Translations under genes and position numbers: made by a program
Shown here: positions 59,415 to 64,000 of the stretch, piece by piece
How positions within the stretch are numbered: the first letter of the stretch is position 1
Layout of the letters: each line of letters starts with the position of its first letter
Notes under the pieces: model-generated
What the model saw: only the letters and a program-made list of their open reading frames with translations
Told to the model about the DNA's origin: nothing
The model's database searches: none
Origin: Liberiplasma sp046541015
GTDB taxonomy: Bacteria > Bacillota_I > Bacilli_A > Izemoplasmatales > Izemoplasmataceae
Assembly: GCA_046541015.1 (NCBI GenBank)
Contig: JBKHEA010000005.1
Coordinates: 1 to 64,000, forward strand
Length of the DNA: 64,000 nucleotides
Direction: 5' to 3'

Positions 59415-61076
59415 ATGATTCAAGCCAATCTACAAAAAGCAATTTACTTTTTAAAAAACCTGAGTTATAAACAGCGTATCATTACAATTATAGTCTTATT
59501 TTTACTTCAAATTTTTATCACGATCATTGTTTATATTACTGGAGGTATTCAATATGTATACAGCCATTCTATGTATATTCCAATTATTATTGCAGCGCTA
59601 ATTTTTGGTTATAAAAGCGGATTGGTTTTTGCCGTAATTGGTGGATTATTACTTGGGCCACTTATGCCAATTGACACGTTAAATGGCGTTATGCAACAAC
59701 CGTTAAACTGGATATACCGTATGCTTTTTTTCATGATAATCGCTTTTATTACAGGTCAATTTTCTAGTCAAACAAATAAGTTTTATTTGGAAAAACTAAG
59801 ACAAGCAACTTATGTTAATGGCACAAGCATCTATAAAATTGATGTCTTAAAAGATGATTTAGCCCACATTCCCAAAGAGCAAATACGTCGTTTCTTAATT
59901 CTTAAATTACGTATTATTAACCGTGTTGACTTACAAGACTTTTTTGGTATTTCAACATATTATACTTTGCTTGAAACCATTAAAAACAAATTAGATACTA
60001 AACTGCCTAAAAAAATAGGGATTTATGCTAGGAGTTTAGAAGGTTTAATCTTGTGCTTTCATGAAGATGAGGTAGACAACTATTTATCCATAATTCAAAA
60101 CACGATGAATGAACCCTGTGTAATCGATAATGTCCCAATCTTGGTTCAGACTGTTATAGGACTTGCTTATTTAAATCCTAACGATTTTGAAGAAACCTTC
60201 ACCCGGGCTTCATTAGCCTCTTCATTCGCAGATGATGCTCAACGCTCATTTGTCTTTTACAGTGAAACAATAGGCAATAAGCAAAAAGAACTCCATCTAC
60301 TTGGAAGAATTAGTGAAGCGATTAAAAACGATGAATTTTATCTACTTTATCAACCAAAGATTGATTTAAAAACCAATAAGGTTGTTGGCGCTGAATGTTT
60401 AATTAGGTGGGATCATCCAGAATTTGGATTAGTAGCTCCTAATACATTTATTCCTCTAGTAGAAAAAACGAGTTTAATTAATAGTTTAACCGAATGGATT
60501 GTTATTAATGTGCTAAAACACATCCATAAACATAAAGATCAGTTTAACTCAAGTGAACACCCTATTGCGATTAATATTTCTACTGCAAACTTATCCGAAA
60601 AAAGTGCTCTTACAGAAAATATTTTAGGGGCAATTGATTCTTATGAGCTAAATGAATATGCGTTTCAATTTGAAATCACTGAATCATTATTAATGGCAAA
60701 TCCTGAAGAAAGTATTGAAGTCATTAATTATCTAAGTAAATCAGGGATTCATTTTTCCATTGATGACTTTGGAACCGGGTATTCGTCTTTAAGTTATTTA
60801 ACCCGTTTAAATGTTCATGAACTTAAAATTGATCGCGCTTTCGTTAGTAATATGTTTAACACCACTAGTGATTATAACGTAGTAAAATCTACAATAGAAT
60901 TGGCTCAATCTTTAGGTATAATTACGGTTGCAGAAGGTGTTGAAACTGAAAAACAAGCACAAAGTTTGTTAGCGTTAGGCTGTAATATTGCCCAAGGGTA
61001 TTATTATGCTAAACCGATGACTTTTGCTAAACTTATTGATTATATCAATCAAAAAACCAATCAAACGAAAGTTTGA
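59415..61076 (+). CDS. Membrane EAL-domain c-di-GMP phosphodiesterase
   Basis: The protein has 553 residues from ATG 59415; the ribosome binding site is weak. N-terminal helices (about 20-115) resemble a small sensory membrane domain. A degenerate GGDEF-like domain (about 140-290) has no GGDEF. The EAL domain (about 300-550) has the first motif as ECL in GAECLIRWDHPEFG, and INIS, EITES, DDFGTGYSSLSYL, KIDRAF, AEGVE and AQGYYYAKP are complete. It should hydrolyse c-di-GMP. With the protein at 5392, two hydrolases face one cyclase in this window. Confidence 0.9.
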   Translation: MIQANLQKAIYFLKNLSYKQRIITIIVLFLLQIFITIIVYITGGIQYVYSHSMYIPIIIAALIFGYKSGLVFAVIGGLLLGPLMPIDTLNGVMQQPLNWIYRMLFFMIIAFITGQFSSQTNKFYLEKLRQATYVNGTSIYKIDVLKDDLAHIPKEQIRRFLILKLRIINRVDLQDFFGISTYYTLLETIKNKLDTKLPKKIGIYARSLEGLILCFHEDEVDNYLSIIQNTMNEPCVIDNVPILVQTVIGLAYLNPNDFEETFTRASLASSFADDAQRSFVFYSETIGNKQKELHLLGRISEAIKNDEFYLLYQPKIDLKTNKVVGAECLIRWDHPEFGLVAPNTFIPLVEKTSLINSLTEWIVINVLKHIHKHKDQFNSSEHPIAINISTANLSEKSALTENILGAIDSYELNEYAFQFEITESLLMANPEESIEVINYLSKSGIHFSIDDFGTGYSSLSYLTRLNVHELKIDRAFVSNMFNTTSDYNVVKSTIELAQSLGIITVAEGVETEKQAQSLLALGCNIAQGYYYAKPMTFAKLIDYINQKTNQTKV

Positions 61077-61085
61077 TTGGTTTTT
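61053..61085. terminator. Bidirectional terminator with GAAA loop
   Basis: AAAACCAATCAAAC-GAAA-GTTTGATTGGTTTT overlaps the end of the EAL gene and serves both convergent genes. Confidence 0.9.
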
Positions 61086-61086
61086 A

Positions 61087-62178
61087 TTAATTAATCATAT
61101 CTTTCGTTATTTCATTCAATCGAATCATTACATTCGTGTAATAAATTGATGTTGTCCCTTCAAAACCTGAATCGGTACCAAAAACAATCCATAGTTCACC
61201 GAACTCATTAGTGGTTGCCATTAAAGTATGCGTAAAAGATTTTAATTCCCAAGAATCATCTGTCGAATGTTCTTTTGCGATATTGCCAATAGTTTTAAAA
61301 TCGACCTCATCGCCACCTTGATTATTCTGAAAAAAGTTTACATCCACAAACTGATTAGCATTTGTTAAATGATTACTTGGCAAACGATTGGTTGCACCTG
61401 CTTTAACAAAAAGTCCTTCTCCTGGAGCCCCACCTACACCTACTTGATTGGCTGCTACATTGGTATAAATATCGAAATTCACTTGAATCTGATAAGTAGT
61501 ATTTGGGTGTAGTCCATTAGTAGTATCAAGTTTTTTATGCAATATCATTAAGACATCATCGCTGGTATTCAAACTACTTAAAAATAAACCATGTTCATCA
61601 CTATCTGGTAAGATGGTTCTATAAAAAATTGGGTTATACTCGTCATAAAAATTATAATTATTAACTAAATAATAATGTGAAAACAAAGCATTAAATCCAT
61701 CATAATCTTCTGAAAAATCATACATTAATTCAATCGTACTGTCGCTAAATGTATGATTGAATGATTTTGTTGTAAAAATAATAGATTTTGAAAAGCCCAA
61801 TAATGACTCATTAAGTTTTAAGGTATACATGTGAGAATCAATGTAAGCAGTTTTAGGTGTAATGACAAATGTATCCTCATTAGGTTTTGTGAGTGTAAAA
61901 GGAAAAGGATTTTCTTCTTCACCATTGATTCTACTTACCAATTCAATTCCTTTAAAATCGATAAAATCCATTTGACTAAAGCAAGTTGAGGTTAAGGAAA
62001 AGGAATCAAATAAGTCTAAATCAACAAACGTTTCATCAGTAATTTCATTTAACTTAATTTGATTAATTGATGTGTTTTCAGAATTAATGACGCAGTTTTC
62101 TTCTAAATCTTTTGTTCTTAATAAGACAACTAAACCTATAAGTAGTAAAAGAGGGATAATAAACAATGACTTTTTCAT
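61087..62178 (-). CDS. Unrecognised anchored surface protein
   Basis: The 363-residue protein has an N-terminal hydrophobic anchor (5-22) and an extracellular, beta-rich body. There is no lipobox; Cys29 and Cys66 could form a disulfide. The C-terminal half (GLHPNTTYQIQVNFDIYTNVA, GGAPGEGLFVKAGA, ELWIVFGTDSGFEGTTSIYYTNV) looks like a jelly-roll carbohydrate-binding fold. I do not recognise a named family. It lies between the EAL gene and the riboflavin operon. Confidence 0.65.
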   Translation of the reverse strand: MKKSLFIIPLLLLIGLVVLLRTKDLEENCVINSENTSINQIKLNEITDETFVDLDLFDSFSLTSTCFSQMDFIDFKGIELVSRINGEEENPFPFTLTKPNEDTFVITPKTAYIDSHMYTLKLNESLLGFSKSIIFTTKSFNHTFSDSTIELMYDFSEDYDGFNALFSHYYLVNNYNFYDEYNPIFYRTILPDSDEHGLFLSSLNTSDDVLMILHKKLDTTNGLHPNTTYQIQVNFDIYTNVAANQVGVGGAPGEGLFVKAGATNRLPSNHLTNANQFVDVNFFQNNQGGDEVDFKTIGNIAKEHSTDDSWELKSFTHTLMATTNEFGELWIVFGTDSGFEGTTSIYYTNVMIRLNEITKDMIN

Positions 62179-62280
62179 GATGGCTCCTTCACATATATTT
62201 GTTTAGTTATAGCATATTAAAAACCAATATTTAAATCAATATCAACTTACCATTATACAAAATAGAAGGGGTATAATACT

Positions 62281-62305
62281 TAAAAACCGAGCTTTCACTC
62301 GGTTT
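62281..62305 (-). terminator. Terminator of the riboflavin operon
   Basis: AAACCGAG-CTTTCA-CTCGGTTT, with five T on the minus strand. Confidence 0.8.
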
Positions 62306-62960
62306 AAAAATAATTTAATAATTCTTCAATTGATTTAATCTGTAAGTCAGATTCTTTTAACTCATCTTGATTTCCAAAACCATAGGAACATCCTATGGTA
62401 TAAAGATTATTGGCCTTTCCTGCTTCAATATCGTGAAATCGATCGCCAATCATAACCATTGGACTTAAAAGATTGTGCTTGACCTTAGTTAAAATATCTT
62501 TTTTGGGTAAATAATCATACATTTCAGCATTAATCATCACATCGAATAATGAATTTAGGGTAAATAATCTAGTGTGGTTTTCCATGTAGCGCTGAGTACA
62601 ATTACTTAAAAAGACTAAGTGATATCCTTGTTTTTTTAAATAGTTTAGCGTCTTAAGTGCATTTGGGTATAAGCTTGCTTTTCCTTGAAGTAAAAGTTCA
62701 CCCATTAATTGTCCAATCTTTTTACTGGATTCTTTTTTAACATCTTCAGGTAAACCTTCTCCAAAATCGTTCCACATTTCTAAAGGATTCATTCCCAAAT
62801 AGGACTTAATTACTTCATCATTTGGTGCTGGATAATTTTTGAGTCCTTTTTCGACTAATTCATCAAAAACCATAAGCAAAGCGTTTTTATATAGTTCAAA
62901 ACTATTATGAATTGTGCCATCATAGTCGAATATTATTGTTTTAGTATCACTTAGGTTCAT
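62304..62960 (-). CDS. HAD-family phosphatase in the riboflavin operon
   Basis: The 218-residue protein has all HAD motifs: IFDYDGTIHNSFELYK (nucleophile Asp), VFLSNCTQRY, the Lys before HNLL, and MVMIGDRFHDIEAGKANN. It resembles phosphoglycolate phosphatases, but its place two bases after ribH suggests the pathway phosphatase that removes phosphate from the pyrimidine intermediate before lumazine synthase. That step is carried out by promiscuous HAD enzymes in other bacteria. The role is inferred from context. Confidence 0.82.
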   Translation of the reverse strand: MNLSDTKTIIFDYDGTIHNSFELYKNALLMVFDELVEKGLKNYPAPNDEVIKSYLGMNPLEMWNDFGEGLPEDVKKESSKKIGQLMGELLLQGKASLYPNALKTLNYLKKQGYHLVFLSNCTQRYMENHTRLFTLNSLFDVMINAEMYDYLPKKDILTKVKHNLLSPMVMIGDRFHDIEAGKANNLYTIGCSYGFGNQDELKESDLQIKSIEELLNYF

Positions 62961-62962
62961 CT

Positions 62963-63424
62963 TTAGATTTGTTTTAATAAGTTGGCCATTTCAATTGCAG
63001 TCATTGCTGCTTCAAAGCCTTTATTTCCAGCTTTAGTACCAGCACGTTCAATCGCTTGTTCAATAGAGTCAGTCGTTAATACCCCAAAGATAATAGGCAC
63101 TTCTAAGTCAATGCTTACATTAGCAATCCCTTTAGATACTTCACTAGAAACATAATCAAAGTGTGGTGTATTCCCTCTAATTACAGCCCCTAAACAAATA
63201 ACTGCATCGTAATCACTAGTTTTAGCAACTTTTTTTGCGACTAGTGGAATTTCAAAGGCACCTGGTGCATATGTAATAGCTATATCACTAGATTTTGCGC
63301 CATGTCTAATGAGTGCATCTTTTGCACCTTCTAAGAGTTTGTTGCCAATAAATTCGTTAAATCTTCCAACTACGATATTAAATTTTAATCCCTCAGCCAG
63401 TAAATTTCCTTCAAATGTTTTCAT
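62963..63424 (-). CDS. ribH: 6,7-Dimethyl-8-ribityllumazine synthase
   Basis: The 153-residue protein has VVGRFNEFIGNKLLEGA, YAPGAFEIPLVAKKVA, LGAVIRGNTPHFDYV (catalytic His), FGVLTTDSIEQAIERAGTKAGNKG, all diagnostic. It joins the pyrimidine intermediate with dihydroxybutanone phosphate. Its ATG overlaps the ribBA stop as TAATG. Confidence 0.96.
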   Translation of the reverse strand: MKTFEGNLLAEGLKFNIVVGRFNEFIGNKLLEGAKDALIRHGAKSSDIAITYAPGAFEIPLVAKKVAKTSDYDAVICLGAVIRGNTPHFDYVSSEVSKGIANVSIDLEVPIIFGVLTTDSIEQAIERAGTKAGNKGFEAAMTAIEMANLLKQI

Positions 63425-64000
63425 TATTTTTCCTCCTTATAATTGAGCATATGGCCCATTTTATCTTTTTTTGTTAATAAATATTCTTTGTTTCTTTCAT
63501 TGTGGTTCATTTGAATAGGTACGCGTTTAACCACCTTTAAACCATACCCTGATAATCCAGCCATTTTTGCAGGATTATTGGTAATCAATTTAATCTTTCT
63601 TACATTGAGTGATTCTAATATTTGTGCTCCGATACCATAATCTCTTAAGTCATCTGGGAAGCCTAAAGCAATATTTGCCTCAACCGTATCAAGACCTTGA
63701 TCTTGTAGTGCATAGGCTTTGATTTTATTAATTAAGCCAATCCCTCTTCCTTCTTGGCGCATATAAAGCAAGATGCCTTTACCTTCTTCATTAATCATAT
63801 CTAAGGCATGATCTAGTTGTTCGCCACAGTCACAACGTTTAGAACCAAAAGCATCTCCTGTTAGACATTCTGAATGGACTCTAACTAAGACTTCATCATC
63901 TTTACTAATAGTCCCTTTAACTAAAGCGACATGATGTTCACCATTTAAAGTGTTTTCAAAGCCAACCATGGTAAAATCTCCATGTTTCGTTGGCATCTTT
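63424..64000 (-). CDS. ribBA: GTP cyclohydrolase II part of RibBA (5' end outside window)
   Basis: The visible 191 codons hold the GTP cyclohydrolase II domain: VRVHSECLTGDAFGSKRCDCGEQL (zinc Cys), YMRQEGRGIGLINKIKAYALQD, and TNNPAKMAGLSGYGL. The frame stays open to the window edge and reads KMPTKHGDFTM there, the usual linker from the dihydroxybutanone phosphate synthase domain. The ATG at 63996 is therefore internal. I infer the bifunctional RibBA; a stand-alone ribA is less likely. Confidence 0.92.
   Translation of the reverse strand, partial: KMPTKHGDFTMVGFENTLNGEHHVALVKGTISKDDEVLVRVHSECLTGDAFGSKRCDCGEQLDHALDMINEEGKGILLYMRQEGRGIGLINKIKAYALQDQGLDTVEANIALGFPDDLRDYGIGAQILESLNVRKIKLITNNPAKMAGLSGYGLKVVKRVPIQMNHNERNKEYLLTKKDKMGHMLNYKEEK

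Noticed and set aside
1..64000. CRISPR array, prophage, insertion sequence or rRNA
   Set aside because: I found no regularly spaced repeats, no transposase, integrase or phage structural genes, and no rRNA-like sequence.

Overview
The window is AT-rich DNA from a Mollicutes-like low-GC Gram-positive. Short genes sit behind strong AGGAGG ribosome binding sites, promoters are near-consensus sigma-A, T-tailed terminators are frequent, and many surface proteins are lipoproteins. TGA acts as a stop (for example the genes ending at 19146 and 55605) and Trp is TGG, so the standard code is used. That excludes Mycoplasma/Spiroplasma and suggests a free-living relative of Acholeplasma, Izemoplasma or Haloplasma. 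The assignment is an inference: there is no rRNA in the window.

Layout. 1-5.3 kb: a DUF3137-like gene broken by an in-frame TAA, a DUF454 protein, a DUF1858/DUF438-hemerythrin-PAS pair, an orphan PTS EIIA-like protein, a CYTH protein and an amino-acid permease. 5.4-11.3 kb: signalling genes (EAL protein, OmpR-type regulator, 1052-residue hybrid kinase, PH-domain protein). 11.3-16.2 kb: a NUDIX gene followed by a seven-gene Mrp-type Na+/H+ antiporter operon in the order E-F-G-(MrpA C-terminal module)-B-C-D, without a full-length MrpA. 16.3-25.5 kb: split permease, YitT protein, a second NUDIX protein, an MFS exporter with an ArsR-type regulator, NhaC-type antiporter and a membrane GGDEF protein. 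25.6-31.4 kb: a 47-residue membrane protein, DUF2207 and LemA proteins, and the three-subunit proton-translocating transhydrogenase. 31.5-37.8 kb: mixed enzymes and membrane proteins. 37.9-39.9 kb: a CsoR/CstR-type repressor, thioredoxin-reductase-like flavoprotein and double-thioredoxin protein behind a clear operator. 40-42.2 kb: small haem-protein candidate, tRNA-Thr(CGU), aldo/keto reductase.

42.2-51.2 kb holds aromatic amino-acid metabolism. The operon aroF-tyrA-aroB-aroA-aroC is preceded by a 34-codon leader ORF carrying three consecutive Tyr codons and then an intrinsic terminator, which looks like ribosome-mediated attenuation. A lone trpB lies behind a T-box with a UGG specifier and has no trpA beside it. 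51.2-53.4 kb: iron alcohol dehydrogenase and an orphan fructose-EIIC-like protein. 53.5-57.3 kb: a cell-surface redox island of lipoproteins (thioredoxin-like, FMN-binding-like, double rhodanese, FMN-binding) and a thioredoxin-CcdA membrane fusion, with a shared inverted-repeat motif at two promoters. 57.4-64 kb: an aldo/keto reductase with altered catalytic residues, a GrpB-pyrophosphatase-like fusion, a second EAL protein, a surface protein, and a riboflavin operon (ribBA cut by the window end, ribH, HAD phosphatase).

Together the genes suggest a free-living fermenter or anaerobe that manages Na+/H+ gradients (Mrp, NhaC, PntAB), uses c-di-GMP, makes tyrosine precursors, and runs thiol/flavin redox chemistry on its outer surface.
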